Assembly (NCBI GenBank): GCA_902630665.1
Contig: CACOVP010000005.1
Coordinates: 1-64,000, forward strand
Length of the DNA: 64,000 bases
Direction of reading: 5' to 3'
Source of the DNA: an uncultured Pelagibacteraceae bacterium
GTDB taxonomy: Bacteria > Pseudomonadota > Alphaproteobacteria > Pelagibacterales > Pelagibacteraceae
Part shown: positions 34,331 through 44,498 of the stretch, one piece after another
Numbering within the stretch: the first letter of the stretch is position 1
How the letters are laid out: the number at the start of each line of letters is the position of its first letter
Position numbers and translations under genes: made by a program
The notes under the pieces: model-generated
Told to the model about the DNA's origin: nothing
The model's input: the letters and a program-made list of their open reading frames with translations, nothing else
The model's database searches: none

Positions 34331-35102
34331 TTTTCTTAAGATAAATAATTAAACCAGCAATTATCATAAATAAACTCAAAATCATTCCCATACTTAGAAT
34401 CTCATAAATATATCCTAGTTGTACATCAGGTTCTCGAAAGAATTCAGAAAATATGCGAAAAATTCCGTAAAAAATTAAAAATAAAGATGAACAATGTCCG
34501 ACTTTATAATTTTTATTGAGCAAAATAAAATTCATTACAAAAAATAAAACTACTCCTTCAAGAAAAGCTTCATACAGCTGAGAAGGGTGCCTTAGATTGT
34601 CATCAAAATTTGTAAATATTACACCCCAATACACACTAGTAACTTTACCAACTAATTCGCCATTAATAAAATTTGCTATCCTACCAAAAAATAAACCTAT
34701 AGGAGCAACACAAGCTATAATATCCAGAAATAAAAAAGTATTTAAACCCTTTTTTTTAGAAAACAGATAAGTTCCAAAAATAATTCCAATTAAAGCGCCG
34801 TGGAATGACATCCCGCCTTTCCATATCTTGAATACATCCATAGGATTATCTATATAAAACTCAATATTATAAAAAATTATATATCCCAATCTACCTCCTA
34901 TAATAATTGAGATAATGATATATGTAATCAGATCATCAAAAAATTTTAAATATATTTTATGATCAATATTAGAAATTTTTAATATAATTTTTTTACCGTA
35001 CCACCACCCTAATAATATTCCAAAAATATAAGCTGCTGAGTACCACCTGATTGTAATTAACCCAAAATCAATCATTATTGGGTCTAAATTGTGGGTATAC
35101 AT
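34314..35102 (-). CDS. lgt: Prolipoprotein diacylglyceryl transferase
   Basis: Inner-membrane enzyme that transfers diacylglycerol from phosphatidylglycerol to the lipobox cysteine of prolipoproteins. The 262-residue protein has about seven helices. The Lgt signature GRIANFINGELVGKVT is present with the essential Arg, as are GGMSFHGALIG and RHPSQLYEAFLEG. A second in-frame ATG lies nine codons in, so the exact start is not certain. It is the first gene of the lgt-midA-pgeF set and is divergent from ubiK. Confidence 0.96.
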   Translation of the reverse strand: MYTHNLDPIMIDFGLITIRWYSAAYIFGILLGWWYGKKIILKISNIDHKIYLKFFDDLITYIIISIIIGGRLGYIIFYNIEFYIDNPMDVFKIWKGGMSFHGALIGIIFGTYLFSKKKGLNTFLFLDIIACVAPIGLFFGRIANFINGELVGKVTSVYWGVIFTNFDDNLRHPSQLYEAFLEGVVLFFVMNFILLNKNYKVGHCSSLFLIFYGIFRIFSEFFREPDVQLGYIYEILSMGMILSLFMIIAGLIIYLKKNEKKS

Positions 35103-35153
35103 GATTCTTTATATCATATTTGAAATTAACATATCTATCAAATAAGATGCGGA

Positions 35154-35399
35154 ATGAACAATTCTGAAAAAATTTTAAAAAGCATATCCAATTTATTAGA
35201 AAAGAGCATCCTTACATCAAAAGACTTTCAAAAAGAGCTATCTGATGATTTTAAATTTAAAAAAGATAAAATAATCAATAAACTTGAACTTGTTTCTAGA
35301 AAGGAATTTGAAGTTCTCAAAAAAATTGTTCAAAAGCAAGATTTAATAATTAAACAATTGAAAAAAAATAAAAAAACTAGAAAGGTAAAGAAATCTTAA
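35154..35399 (+). CDS. ubiK: UbiK-family ubiquinone biosynthesis accessory protein (BMFP domain)
   Basis: Small 81-residue protein. The first half is amphipathic and the second is a basic coiled coil (LVSRKEFEVLKKIVQKQDLIIKQLKK), with VSRKEFEVLKKI matching the conserved (V/L)xReEFdvqk core of the YqiC/BMFP family. In other bacteria UbiK promotes ubiquinone assembly under aerobic growth. It stands alone on the plus strand and its last 23 bases overlap the 3' end of the histidine kinase gene. Confidence 0.83.
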   Translation: MNNSEKILKSISNLLEKSILTSKDFQKELSDDFKFKKDKIINKLELVSRKEFEVLKKIVQKQDLIIKQLKKNKKTRKVKKS

Positions 35400-36693
35400 C
35401 CGACAATCCTTTTAATTTGCTTTTTGCCAAGGACACACTTCCGCCATGAGAATTAATAATATCTTCAACAATGGTCAAACCTAAACCAACTCCTGAATTG
35501 TTCAAACTTCTACTTTTATCCAACCTAAAAAAAGGTTTAAAAACATTTTTGTAATCTTCTTCAGGAATGCCTGGCCCATCGTCTTCAAAAATTATAAATA
35601 TGAGATTTGAACTTTTTTGTACATTTACCATCACATTTGAACCATAAACAAGTCCGTTTTGTATTATATTTTCAAAAGACCTTTTTAAGGCTAAGTATCT
35701 GCCTGTAAATATGATTTCATCTTGGCTCTTTATTTCGAGATTTTTTCCTAAAAAATTTTGCTTAATCTCCTCTAATAGATTTGCTAAATTTATTTTAATC
35801 ACTTTTTCTTGAGTCTGATTTTTTGCGAATTGCAAATAGTCATGAAGCATTTTTTCCATTTCATCAATATCCTTAGACATTTGTAGGGAAATATCTTTTT
35901 GACTTAGCATTTCTAATTGCAACTTCAATCTAGTTAAAGGTGTTCTCAAATCATGACTTATACCAGACAACATTTCTGATCTTTGATTTAAATGTCGATT
36001 GATCCTTTTAGCCATTCTATCAAATTCATATGCAGCTTTTCTAATTTCCAAAGCGCCTGAAGGTCTAAAATCATTCACATAGTCTCCTTTGCCAAATTTT
36101 TCAGCTGCTTTTGCCAATTTCACTAATGGTCTGGTTTGATTTTTTAAAAAGATTAAAGCAACAACAATTAAAACTATTGACGGCAAAGTGGTCCATAAAA
36201 CAAATAATCTTACAGAGGATGTAGATACCATTTCTTTAGGAACAAGAAATTCTAAAACTTCACCTTCTGATTTAATTTTTATTTCAACTGCCTTTTTAAA
36301 TTTTGAAGTATTAAACGAATAATTATTATTTCCAAAAGTCGATTTCAATTCTCTTCTTAATGAACGGTCCATAGGACTAAATCTTCTTTCACCAGAATAA
36401 TTTGGCAAGACTTCTTTACTTATACCTATTTCAAAATTAAAATTATTCTTGTAACTATCTGTAAAAAAATCAAGATTTTTTTTATCGTTTTGATAGACTT
36501 CCTCAATTGCTTTCAATTGAGCAACTAACGATCTAGTTATATTCTTATTAGCTTTAATCCAAATACTATCGTAAAAAACTATTGTAATAATTACTTGTAA
36601 GATAATTGTAGGCGCAGCAACAATTATTAGAGCTCTGTAAAAAAGTCTTTTTGGTAAAACAAGTTTAATAAATTTATTCAATCCAGAGAACAT
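35377..36693 (-). CDS. envZ: Sensor histidine kinase, EnvZ type
   Basis: Membrane sensor kinase of 438 residues. There are two helices (about residues 19-40 and 168-186, SIVLIVVALIFLKN) flanking a periplasmic sensor of about 125 residues, then a HAMP domain, the phosphoacceptor His in LSGISHDLRTPLTRLK, and the ATP domain with NIIQNGLVYG (N box), DDGPGIPEEDY (G1) and GVGLGLTIVEDII (G2). It overlaps the response regulator gene by 20 bases. The stimulus cannot be told from sequence. The name is used by similarity to EnvZ and is not proof of osmosensing. Confidence 0.87.
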   Translation of the reverse strand: MFSGLNKFIKLVLPKRLFYRALIIVAAPTIILQVIITIVFYDSIWIKANKNITRSLVAQLKAIEEVYQNDKKNLDFFTDSYKNNFNFEIGISKEVLPNYSGERRFSPMDRSLRRELKSTFGNNNYSFNTSKFKKAVEIKIKSEGEVLEFLVPKEMVSTSSVRLFVLWTTLPSIVLIVVALIFLKNQTRPLVKLAKAAEKFGKGDYVNDFRPSGALEIRKAAYEFDRMAKRINRHLNQRSEMLSGISHDLRTPLTRLKLQLEMLSQKDISLQMSKDIDEMEKMLHDYLQFAKNQTQEKVIKINLANLLEEIKQNFLGKNLEIKSQDEIIFTGRYLALKRSFENIIQNGLVYGSNVMVNVQKSSNLIFIIFEDDGPGIPEEDYKNVFKPFFRLDKSRSLNNSGVGLGLTIVEDIINSHGGSVSLAKSKLKGLSVKISLPF

Positions 36694-37354
36694 ATCCCGA
36701 ACCTCTTATAGTTTGTAAAAATTTTGGATTTTTTGGATTGACTTCAATTTTCTGTCTTAGTCTCGTTATCATAACATCAATAGATCTCTCTTGAGTAATT
36801 CCTGAAATTTTTCCGATTTTTTCTCTTGAAAAAGTTTTTCCTGGACTTGAAAGCATTTCAATCAAAACTTTTTTTTCTGAATTATTAATTTTGATAGACT
36901 TATTTTCAAAATTGATAATCATTTTATTTAAATCTATTTCTGCTTGTCCTATTTTTTGCTTAGTTTCTAAGTCTATTTTGCTAGTTTTTTTAATTATATT
37001 TTTTATTCTTAACAGTAACTCTTTTGGCTCAAATGGTTTTCCAATATAATCATCGGCTCCTAATTCTAAACCTTTTATTCTATTTTCGACTTCACCTTTA
37101 GCCGTAAGTAAAATTATAGGCACATCAATTTTTTTTTTTATATCTCTAGTTAGAGCGTACCCGTCTTGTCCAGGCATCATCACATCTAAAATAAGTAGAT
37201 CGAACTTAAAATATTCCAACCTATTTTTTGCTTGTTCAGCGTTCTCAGCTGTAGAAACTGTATATTTTTTTTCAGATAAGTAATCCTTTAAAAGTATTCT
37301 TATTCTATCATCATCGTCAACAATCAAAATATGATAATTATTATTTTCCATCAA
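36674..37354 (-). CDS. ompR: OmpR-family response regulator (OmpR/PetR-like)
   Basis: Two-domain transcription factor of 226 residues. The receiver has acidic residues in ILIVDDDDRIRILLKDYLS, the phosphoacceptor Asp in LLILDVMMPGQDGYAL, the Thr in ILLTAKGE and the Lys in ADDYIGKPFEPKELLLRI. The winged-helix output ends ITRLRQKIEVNPKNPKFLQ with TIRGSGYVLWIE. The arrangement MarR gene, regulator, kinase next to ilvE resembles the petP-petR locus of Rhodobacter, where the products are needed for bc1 expression; that link is inference. It overlaps the MarR gene by 14 bases. Confidence 0.88.
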   Translation of the reverse strand: MMENNNYHILIVDDDDRIRILLKDYLSEKKYTVSTAENAEQAKNRLEYFKFDLLILDVMMPGQDGYALTRDIKKKIDVPIILLTAKGEVENRIKGLELGADDYIGKPFEPKELLLRIKNIIKKTSKIDLETKQKIGQAEIDLNKMIINFENKSIKINNSEKKVLIEMLSSPGKTFSREKIGKISGITQERSIDVMITRLRQKIEVNPKNPKFLQTIRGSGYVLWIE

Positions 37355-37781
37355 TTATTTTTTTTAAAACGTTTTTAAATTTTATTACAGAGTCTGAGCT
37401 TGAGTTTTTTAAGGCATTGAATATTCTAGTTTTTTGAGAACTGTAAACCATGTCAAAGAAAATTTTTCCCTCTCTATCTAAAAATAAATTTTTCTTTCTG
37501 GTATCATTTTCATCCTTTATCTGTTTAATCATTTTAGATTTTATTAAATCTCTTAATACTCTATTGAGACTTTGTTTTGTAACTTTTAATTTGAAAATTA
37601 ACTCACCTAAATTAATACCTGGATTTCCCTCAATTAAGTGTAAAGCTCTAAGATGTGCCGGTCCAAAAAATTTTTTTGAAAGTATATCTCTTGGATCTGA
37701 AAAGGTTTCTCTATAAGCATAATATAATAATTGAATAAATTCCTTTATTTGATCATCTTTAAGATATAATAAATCTTTCAT
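37341..37781 (-). CDS. MarR-family transcriptional regulator (PetP-like)
   Basis: Winged-helix regulator of 146 residues. The DNA-binding part is HLIEGNPGINLGELIFKLKV followed by TKQSLNRVLRDLI and the wing IKQIKDENDTRKKNLFLD with the conserved D.R.K pattern of MarR proteins. It is the first gene of the minus-strand set MarR-regulator-kinase and is divergent from ilvE across 75 bases that contain a palindrome. The similarity in order to Rhodobacter petP-petR is suggestive only. It may control the divergent promoter region. Confidence 0.83.
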   Translation of the reverse strand: MKDLLYLKDDQIKEFIQLLYYAYRETFSDPRDILSKKFFGPAHLRALHLIEGNPGINLGELIFKLKVTKQSLNRVLRDLIKSKMIKQIKDENDTRKKNLFLDREGKIFFDMVYSSQKTRIFNALKNSSSDSVIKFKNVLKKIIDGK

Positions 37782-37795
37782 AATGGTAAGTTATA

Positions 37796-37822
37796 TTGAC
37801 TTATCCTTTCAAGGAATATACT
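37796..37822 (+). promoter_or_regulatory. Candidate ilvE promoter with internal palindrome
   Basis: In the gap between the MarR gene and ilvE, TTGACT (37796-37801) and TATACT (37817-37822) stand 15 bases apart, a short but usable spacing. Between them lies TCCTTTCAAGGA (37804-37815), an inverted repeat of 5-bp arms around TC. A repressor bound there would block the promoter; the MarR-type protein encoded next door is the obvious candidate. Inference only. Confidence 0.35.
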
Positions 37823-37856
37823 TTTTTATAAATTAAAAATCTATATATTTACACAA

Positions 37857-38744
37857 ATGGAAAGCATACCTTACGATAAAAGATCGGGCAAAATTTGGTT
37901 TAATGGTAAAGCTGTAGATTGGAAAGATGCAAATATACACATACTCAATCACGGATTACACTATGCTAGTTGTGTTTTTGAAGGTGAAAGAGTTTATGAG
38001 GGTGAAATTTTTAAATTAGAGGAACATACCTCAAGATTATTTTACTCAGCTAAAAGGATGGGAATTAAAGTTCCATATAGCGAGGAGGAAATAAATCGAG
38101 CTTGCAAAAGTATTGTTAATATACAAAAAGTACAAAATGGATACGTTAGACCTTTAATTTGGAGAGGAAGTGAGATGATGGCAATTTCAGCCCAAAAAAA
38201 TAAAATACATGTTGCTATTGCTACTTGGGAATGGGGTTCTTATTTTGATCCAAAGCTAAAATTAAATGGTATTAAATTGGATATTTCAAAATGGAGAAGA
38301 CCTGCGCCAAACACTATTCCATGGGATACAAAAGCTGCTGGATTATATATGATTTGTACTTTGTCTAAGCATGATGCTGAAGCCAAAGGTTTTACAGACT
38401 CTCTTATGCTTGATTACGAAGGCAATATAGCTGAGGCGACTGGAGCTAATATTTTTTTTAAAAGCAATTCGGGAGAGCTTCATACACCTGTTCCAGACTC
38501 GTTTTTGGATGGCATTACTAGGAGAGAAGTCATTAAAATTGCAAAGTCAAAAGGTATAAAAGTTAAAGAGAGAAAAATTAAACCTGAGGAGATGGCTAGC
38601 TTTGATGGCTGCTTTTTAACTGGAACCGCAGCTGAGGTTACACCAGTTTCTCAAATTGCAGACTATAAATTTAAAGTCTGTAGTACAATAACTGAACTTA
38701 ACGAAGCCTATCAAAATTTGGTAAGAAAAGACTCTGCAGCTTAG
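37857..38744 (+). CDS. ilvE: Branched-chain amino acid aminotransferase
   Basis: PLP class IV aminotransferase for Leu, Ile and Val, 295 residues. Features: WFNGKAVDWKDANIHILNHG, the PLP lysine in IPWDTKAAGLYMICTLSKHD, LMLDYEGNIAEATGANIFF and FLDGITRREVI. D-amino acid transaminase or aminodeoxychorismate lyase are possible relatives but the N-terminal block favours IlvE. It stands as a single plus-strand gene, and its last four bases overlap convergent pgsA. Confidence 0.94.
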   Translation: MESIPYDKRSGKIWFNGKAVDWKDANIHILNHGLHYASCVFEGERVYEGEIFKLEEHTSRLFYSAKRMGIKVPYSEEEINRACKSIVNIQKVQNGYVRPLIWRGSEMMAISAQKNKIHVAIATWEWGSYFDPKLKLNGIKLDISKWRRPAPNTIPWDTKAAGLYMICTLSKHDAEAKGFTDSLMLDYEGNIAEATGANIFFKSNSGELHTPVPDSFLDGITRREVIKIAKSKGIKVKERKIKPEEMASFDGCFLTGTAAEVTPVSQIADYKFKVCSTITELNEAYQNLVRKDSAA

Positions 38745-39325
38745 TCTTTATTGTCCTCATTGATGGCATGATCAATTCCTTTTCTAAAGTAGTCATACCC
38801 AGTGTATAAAGTAAGAAAAGCTGACAACCATAATAAAATAATACCTATAGTTTGAGCATTATAATCTTGAAAATTAAAAATTTTATTTCCTATGTCCCCT
38901 GTAAGTAAAATAGCAATTGCTGTCATTTGAATAACAGTTTTCAGTTTTGATAAACTTGTCACTTGCATGGTAATACTTCCTTTTGCTAAAAACTCTCTCA
39001 AACCAGAAACTAAAATTTCTCTCGTAAGAATTATAATTGCAGCAATTACTTCATAATTTTTAATTGTTCCATTCATCACCAATAGTATGAGCGCAGCTGA
39101 TACCAAGATTTTATCAGCAATAGGATCCAATAATTCACCAAGCTTAGATTCTTCTTTGAATAATCTGGCCAATAGTCCATCTAAATAGTCTGTGAAACTT
39201 GCAAGAACAAATAGAAAGAATGGTATTAAATCTCCGAAAAAACCAGGAATAAAAAATGTTAATACGAATATTGGAACAATAATTATTCTTCCAATAGTTA
39301 ATATATTAGGTATTTTTAATTTCAT
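38741..39325 (-). CDS. pgsA: CDP-diacylglycerol-glycerol-3-phosphate 3-phosphatidyltransferase
   Basis: Membrane enzyme making phosphatidylglycerol phosphate. The 194-residue protein has several helices and the CDP-alcohol phosphatidyltransferase motif spread over TDYLDGLLARLFKEESKLGE and LLDPIADK (D-G-AR-G-D-D pattern). KIPNILTIGRIIIVPIFV is the usual N-terminus. It follows uvrC with no gap (uvrC-pgsA is a frequent pair in proteobacteria) and overlaps the ilvE end. Confidence 0.95.
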   Translation of the reverse strand: MKLKIPNILTIGRIIIVPIFVLTFFIPGFFGDLIPFFLFVLASFTDYLDGLLARLFKEESKLGELLDPIADKILVSAALILLVMNGTIKNYEVIAAIIILTREILVSGLREFLAKGSITMQVTSLSKLKTVIQMTAIAILLTGDIGNKIFNFQDYNAQTIGIILLWLSAFLTLYTGYDYFRKGIDHAINEDNKD

Positions 39326-41164
39326 TTATTCGTGAAAATAATCATATATTTTCTTAGCCATGTTGTCTTCAATTCCTTCCACTGATTTTAAATCATCGAA
39401 ACTTGCTGACTCTACTGCTCTAGCTGACCCAAAATGATTTAGCAAAGCCCTTTTTCTTTGTTTTCCAATACCTTGAATTTGATCTAGTAAAGATTTACTT
39501 AAATTTTTTCTCCTTTTAGCTCTGTGAGTGCTTATAGCAAATCTATGTGCTTCATCTCTAATTCTTTGAATAAAAAACAATAATGGATCATTTTTGTTTA
39601 ATTTATATTCCTTGCCTTTAAAATAAATTTTCTCTTCCCCGGCATTTCTCCGTCTTCCTTTTGCCACAGCTATAATTGGAAGATCGTATAAGCCAAGTTC
39701 ATCTAATACTTCCCTACCAACAGAATATTGCCCTTTTCCACCATCTAAAACAACTAAATCCGGTAAAGAGAGTGAGCCAGATTTTTCTTTCACTGCTTTA
39801 GAAAATCTTCTAAATAAAACTTCTTTCATCATTCCATAATCATCATTTTTAACTTCGCTATTTTTAATATTAAATTTTCTGTATCTCTTTTTAATGAAAC
39901 CTTCTCGGCCAAAACAAATTAAAGCACCTATTGAGTCCGTGCCTTGTATATGGCTATTATCGTAAACTTCAATCAAATCAATATTCTCATTAATTTTAAA
40001 TTTAGCTGCTAAACTTTCTATTGAACTGTTATTAGTATCTGATTGAATAAGTTTTTGAGTTAGGGCTTGTTTTGCATTTTTTTCTGCAAGCTTTAAAATA
40101 CTAACTTCATTTCTACTTTTAGCTTGTTTAAGGACAACTTGTTTATTTTCTTTATTTGAAAATGTTTCTTCTAAAAGTTTTTTGTCGTTAACATCTGAGT
40201 TAGTGATTATTAAGCTAGGTATTGCCTTATTTTCATAAAATTGTGAAATGAATGAAGATATAATATTCTTGATACTTTCCTCTTCATCATGTTTAGGAAA
40301 AAATGCTTGGTTACCCCAGTTTTGCTTAGATCTATAAAAAAAAACTTGAATACAGGTTTTACCAGACTCTTTATATCCAGCAACAACATCAGCTTCAATA
40401 AGATTTGCTTCAGTTACTGTTAAGGAAGATTGGATTATATTTAGGGATTTAATTTTATCTCTCATTATTGCAGCTTTTTCAAAGTCTAGTTCCTCGCTAG
40501 CACTCTCCATTTGTTGTGAAAGAGTTTTTTGTATTTTTCTTGATTTTCCTTTACTTAAAAATTCATCTGCGGCTTCAACTAATTTTCCGTAGTCATCTTC
40601 AGTAATTTTACCTCCACAAGGTCCCGCACATCTTTTAAGTAAATAATTAAAACATGTTTTGTTAGCAGCCTCGACTTGTTTATCAGTACAAGATCTTAAT
40701 AAAAATATTTTTTGTATAGTTTTTATTGCCATATTAACAGCCAAAGAACTTGCAAAAGGTCCATAATATTTACCAGGTTTATTTTTAGAACCTCGGTGCC
40801 TTTCAATTCTTGGAAATTTATGATCAGATATAAAAATATAAGGAAATGATTTATCGTCTTTTAATAAAATATTAAATTTCGGTTTGAATTTTTTTATTAA
40901 ATTTGCCTCTAAAAGCAGAGCTTCACTCTCATTGTTAGTTGTCGTAGTTTCAAGATTATGTGTCTGTGATAACATCCTTTCGGTTCTAATAGGCAAATAA
41001 GACTCAGTAACATAACTTTTAAGTCTGTTTGGAATATTTTTAGCTTTCCCAATGTAAAGTATTTCCCCAGTCGCACCAAGCATTTTATACACACCAGGGT
41101 TTTTTGGTATCAAAGGTATTTTATCTTTTATAACTTTTTTTCCTAGCTCTAAACTATTACTCAT
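39326..41164 (-). CDS. uvrC: Excinuclease ABC subunit C
   Basis: Makes both incisions in nucleotide excision repair. The 612-residue protein has the N-terminal GIY-YIG nuclease ([20 protein letters not shown]), a cysteine-containing middle ([14 protein letters not shown]), the UVR motif ([20 protein letters not shown]), the C-terminal RNase H-like nuclease ([30 protein letters not shown]) and terminal helix-hairpin-helix repeats ([18 protein letters not shown]). uvrB is encoded three genes upstream on the same strand. It overlaps folB by eight bases. Confidence 0.97.
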   Translation of the reverse strand: MSNSLELGKKVIKDKIPLIPKNPGVYKMLGATGEILYIGKAKNIPNRLKSYVTESYLPIRTERMLSQTHNLETTTTNNESEALLLEANLIKKFKPKFNILLKDDKSFPYIFISDHKFPRIERHRGSKNKPGKYYGPFASSLAVNMAIKTIQKIFLLRSCTDKQVEAANKTCFNYLLKRCAGPCGGKITEDDYGKLVEAADEFLSKGKSRKIQKTLSQQMESASEELDFEKAAIMRDKIKSLNIIQSSLTVTEANLIEADVVAGYKESGKTCIQVFFYRSKQNWGNQAFFPKHDEEESIKNIISSFISQFYENKAIPSLIITNSDVNDKKLLEETFSNKENKQVVLKQAKSRNEVSILKLAEKNAKQALTQKLIQSDTNNSSIESLAAKFKINENIDLIEVYDNSHIQGTDSIGALICFGREGFIKKRYRKFNIKNSEVKNDDYGMMKEVLFRRFSKAVKEKSGSLSLPDLVVLDGGKGQYSVGREVLDELGLYDLPIIAVAKGRRRNAGEEKIYFKGKEYKLNKNDPLLFFIQRIRDEAHRFAISTHRAKRRKNLSKSLLDQIQGIGKQRKRALLNHFGSARAVESASFDDLKSVEGIEDNMAKKIYDYFHE

Positions 41165-41555
41165 CTTTTGTTTTTGAAACCTCTATACCAACAGACTCTG
41201 CATTTTTAATGATGTCTAACTTTTCTAATTTTAAATTGATTTTTTTTACAAGTCTATTATTAAAAATCATCTCAAATATACTTTCAGACAACTCTTCCAA
41301 AAGATCGTAATGTTTTTTTCCTACTAACAAATTTAAGTTTTTTATAACTTTTTCGTAGTCTAATATCGTTGATAATTCTTTTTTGTTTGGCTCTATTTTA
41401 GAATCAGTGGTAATTGTGATATTAAATTTTACTCTTTGTTTTTTTCTTTTTTCAAAATCATGTATTCCAATAAACATGCTTATTATCAAATTTTTTATGA
41501 TAACTTTTCTTTTACTTTTATAGTTTATTTTTTTTTTAAATTTAATAATTTTCAT
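41157..41555 (-). CDS. folB: Dihydroneopterin aldolase family protein
   Basis: Small tunnel-fold enzyme, 132 residues, that makes 6-hydroxymethyl-dihydropterin for folate. Motifs: [20 protein letters not shown] with the usual GxxxxE substrate block, the central [25 protein letters not shown], and the C-terminal [20 protein letters not shown] resembling v.v.v.KP. A preceding basic N-terminal extension of about 20 residues is unusual; the real start may be internal. It overlaps the SDR gene by four bases, an arrangement that supports pterin metabolism. Confidence 0.85.
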   Translation of the reverse strand: MKIIKFKKKINYKSKRKVIIKNLIISMFIGIHDFEKRKKQRVKFNITITTDSKIEPNKKELSTILDYEKVIKNLNLLVGKKHYDLLEELSESIFEMIFNNRLVKKINLKLEKLDIIKNAESVGIEVSKTKDE

Positions 41556-42307
41556 TCTTTTATATTAATAATATCTGGCGTTTTCCAAGCCAACCTTTGT
41601 CCGCTGTCTATATTTATAATTTCACCAGTTATATTATCATTTTCAATCAAGAATTTTATACCATTACAAATATTTTCTAAATTTACTTTTTTCTTAAGTA
41701 AAATAGATTTCCATTGTCTTTTAAAATGCTTATCTGATTGTCTTTTATTTTTTAAAGTTGGTCCTGGTGAAATAGCATTTACTCTTATACGTGGAGCTAA
41801 TTTCATTGCTGCAGTTTTGGTTAAAGTAGCTAATCCTGTTTTACTAAGTGTATACGAAAAAAAATAGGGTGTTAGTTTCTCAACTCTCTGATCTATTAAA
41901 TTGATAACACATGCACCTGTATCTTTAGTCAATTTATTAAGTCTTTGAATTAAAATCGAAGGACTTTTAAGATTTATATTTATATGTTTTAAAAAACTTT
42001 TATCACTAAAAGTTAAAAGATTGTCATTTTCAAATATTGATGCATTATTTATTAAGCAATCTATTCCTTTCATTAATTTAAAAGAATTCGTCATCAATTT
42101 ATTAGTTTGAGCATAATTATTTAGATCAGCTTTTAACAAAAAAACTTTACTTCCCAGTTCCTCCAATTCTTTCTTTAGTAAGGCCGCACTTTTTTTGGAT
42201 TTATTATAATGAATAGTAATTTTTATATCATATCCAGCAAGACTCTTTGCTATTGCAGCTCCAATTCTAGTTGCCCCACCTGTTATAACTATTTTTTTGG
42301 CTTCCAT
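41552..42307 (-). CDS. Short-chain dehydrogenase/reductase, pteridine reductase-like
   Basis: NAD(P)-dependent oxidoreductase of 251 residues. Cofactor motif [20 protein letters not shown], the structural motif [11 protein letters not shown], catalytic Tyr-Lys in [19 protein letters not shown] and [12 protein letters not shown]. The TGGATRIG and NNASxF features plus direct coupling to folB suggest a dihydropteridine/dihydromonapterin reductase (FolM-like) role, perhaps as a way to reduce folate or pterins; this is inference. It overlaps uvrB by 19 bases and folB by four. Confidence 0.86.
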   Translation of the reverse strand: MEAKKIVITGGATRIGAAIAKSLAGYDIKITIHYNKSKKSAALLKKELEELGSKVFLLKADLNNYAQTNKLMTNSFKLMKGIDCLINNASIFENDNLLTFSDKSFLKHININLKSPSILIQRLNKLTKDTGACVINLIDQRVEKLTPYFFSYTLSKTGLATLTKTAAMKLAPRIRVNAISPGPTLKNKRQSDKHFKRQWKSILLKKKVNLENICNGIKFLIENDNITGEIINIDSGQRLAWKTPDIINIKE

Positions 42308-44460
42308 TTTTTAATTCCCTTCTTAGGTCTCGTACCTGGCATCCCCATAGTAGATCTTCCTTTGGGATAAACTTTACTTTTTAAGTTATATTGTGAAATT
42401 TTTGGATTTACATTTATTTCAAGTTCACTTACCTCTAGTTTTCTTATTTCATCTCTTATTTTTGCAGCTTCCTCAAATTCTAAATCAGCTGCAGCTTCTT
42501 TCATTTTTCTATTAAGCGCTTTAACATGTTTTTTTAAATTACCCCCAATATTAGAGCCCTCGCTTATTTTGATGTAATCTTTTTCGTAAACTGATTCCAA
42601 AATATCACTTATTTCTTTTTTAACTGACTCAGCGGTAATATTATTTTTTTTATTGTATTCCAATTGCTTATTTCTTCTTCTCTCAGTTTCTTTTTGAGCT
42701 TTTTTAATACTATTTGTAACTTTATCAGCATATAAAATTACTTTTCCGTCGACATTTCTAGCCGCTCTACCAATAGTTTGAATAAGAGATGTTTCTGAAC
42801 GTAAAAAACCTTCTTTATCAGCATCCAAAATTGCTACTAATGCACATTCAGGAATATCTAAACCTTCTCTTAATAAATTAATACCAACAAGAATATCAAA
42901 AACACCCATCCTAAGATCTCTAATGATTTCAATTCTTTCTAAAGTATCTATATCGGAATGCATATATCTCACTTTTAAACCATTTTCGTGTAAATATTCT
43001 GTAAGGTCTTCAGCCATTTTTTTGGTAAGAGTGGTTGCCAAAACTCTATAACCTCGTTTAACTATTTCTTTTGACTCGTGCATCAAATCATCTACCTGAG
43101 TTTTAGCTGGTCTAATTTCTACTGGTGGGTCTATTAAACCAGTTGGTCTTATAATTTGATCTATGTATTCATTGTTAGTTTGCTTAAGTTCCCATGGACC
43201 TGGAGTTGCCGATACAAAAACAGTCTGAGTTCTCATTAAATCCCATTCCTCAAATTTTAATGGTCTATTATCCATACACGAAGGTAATCTAAAACCGTAC
43301 TCAGCCAACGTACTTTTTCTCGTTCGGTCACCTTTATACATTCCATTAAGTTGCGGTACAGTTACGTGGCTCTCATCAACAAATATAATTGTATTGTCCG
43401 GAAAATATTCAAAGAGGGTAGGAGGTGGCTCACCAGCTTTTCTCCCAGATAAAAATCTTGAATAATTCTCAATTCCCGCACAGGTACCAGTCGCCTCGAT
43501 CATTTCTAAATCAAATTTAGTTCTTTCTCTTAGTCTTTGTTCCTCCAATAATTTATTGTTTTCTCTGTGTTTTTTTAAAGTGTCTGCTAATTCAGATTTT
43601 ATTTGCCTAATTGCTTGCTCAATTGTGGGTTTAGGAGTGATGTAGTGACTATTAGCGTAAATTTTAATTATATTGTAGTCGTTTGTTTTATCACCTGTCA
43701 GTGGATCAAACTCTTCAATCTTTTCCAATTTATTTAAATTTAAACTTATTCTCCAAGCTCTATCTTCTAAGTGAGAAGGAAAGATTTCTAAATTTTCACC
43801 CCTAACTCTAAAAGTCCCCCTGAAAAAATTTTGATCGTTCCTTTTATATTGTAAATTGATAAAAGCTCTAATTAATTCATCACGCTCGTACTCATGGTTT
43901 TTTTTTAAAGTGATTGTCATTTTTGAATAAGCCTCAACTGATCCTAATCCATAAATGCAAGATACACTTGCAACTATAATTACATCATCTCTTTCTAATA
44001 AAGATCTTGTAGCTGAGTGCCTCATACGGTCTATTTGTTCATTAATCGATGCTTCTTTTTCTATATAAGTATCAGATCTAGGGACATAAGCTTCGGGTGT
44101 ATAATAATCATAGTAAGACACAAAATACTCAACAGCGTTATCAGGAAAAAAACTTTTAAACTCTCCATATAATTGTGCCGCTAAAGTTTTGTTAGGCGCT
44201 AAAATTAATGCAGGTCTATTTGCTTTTTCTATAACTTTTGCCATCGTAAAAGTTTTACCTGAACCCGTGACTCCTAATAAAACCTGTTCTTGCTTGTTAT
44301 CTTTTAGATTTTTGAGTAGTTTTTTTATTGCCTCTGGCTGGTCACCGCTAGGTTGAAAGTCACTTTTGATTTTAAAGTTTATACCACCCTCTAACTTCTT
44401 TATTTTTTTAGAGTTATTAACTTCTAGATCAGCTAATTTTTCTTGATAAGTATTTTGCAT
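42289..44460 (-). CDS. uvrB: Excinuclease ABC subunit B
   Basis: Helicase-like damage verifier of nucleotide excision repair. The 723-residue protein has Walker [14 protein letters not shown], the DNA-gripping beta-hairpin region ([20 protein letters not shown]), [14 protein letters not shown] (DESH box), [20 protein letters not shown] and the terminal UVR motif [20 protein letters not shown] that binds UvrC. It begins the minus-strand set uvrB-SDR-folB-uvrC-pgsA. A 38-base gap separates it from a divergent aminotransferase. Confidence 0.98.
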   Translation of the reverse strand: MQNTYQEKLADLEVNNSKKIKKLEGGINFKIKSDFQPSGDQPEAIKKLLKNLKDNKQEQVLLGVTGSGKTFTMAKVIEKANRPALILAPNKTLAAQLYGEFKSFFPDNAVEYFVSYYDYYTPEAYVPRSDTYIEKEASINEQIDRMRHSATRSLLERDDVIIVASVSCIYGLGSVEAYSKMTITLKKNHEYERDELIRAFINLQYKRNDQNFFRGTFRVRGENLEIFPSHLEDRAWRISLNLNKLEKIEEFDPLTGDKTNDYNIIKIYANSHYITPKPTIEQAIRQIKSELADTLKKHRENNKLLEEQRLRERTKFDLEMIEATGTCAGIENYSRFLSGRKAGEPPPTLFEYFPDNTIIFVDESHVTVPQLNGMYKGDRTRKSTLAEYGFRLPSCMDNRPLKFEEWDLMRTQTVFVSATPGPWELKQTNNEYIDQIIRPTGLIDPPVEIRPAKTQVDDLMHESKEIVKRGYRVLATTLTKKMAEDLTEYLHENGLKVRYMHSDIDTLERIEIIRDLRMGVFDILVGINLLREGLDIPECALVAILDADKEGFLRSETSLIQTIGRAARNVDGKVILYADKVTNSIKKAQKETERRRNKQLEYNKKNNITAESVKKEISDILESVYEKDYIKISEGSNIGGNLKKHVKALNRKMKEAAADLEFEEAAKIRDEIRKLEVSELEINVNPKISQYNLKSKVYPKGRSTMGMPGTRPKKGIKKWKPKK

Positions 44461-44498
44461 TTTGTGTTAATAATAAATTAATTATATTATAAATTTCA

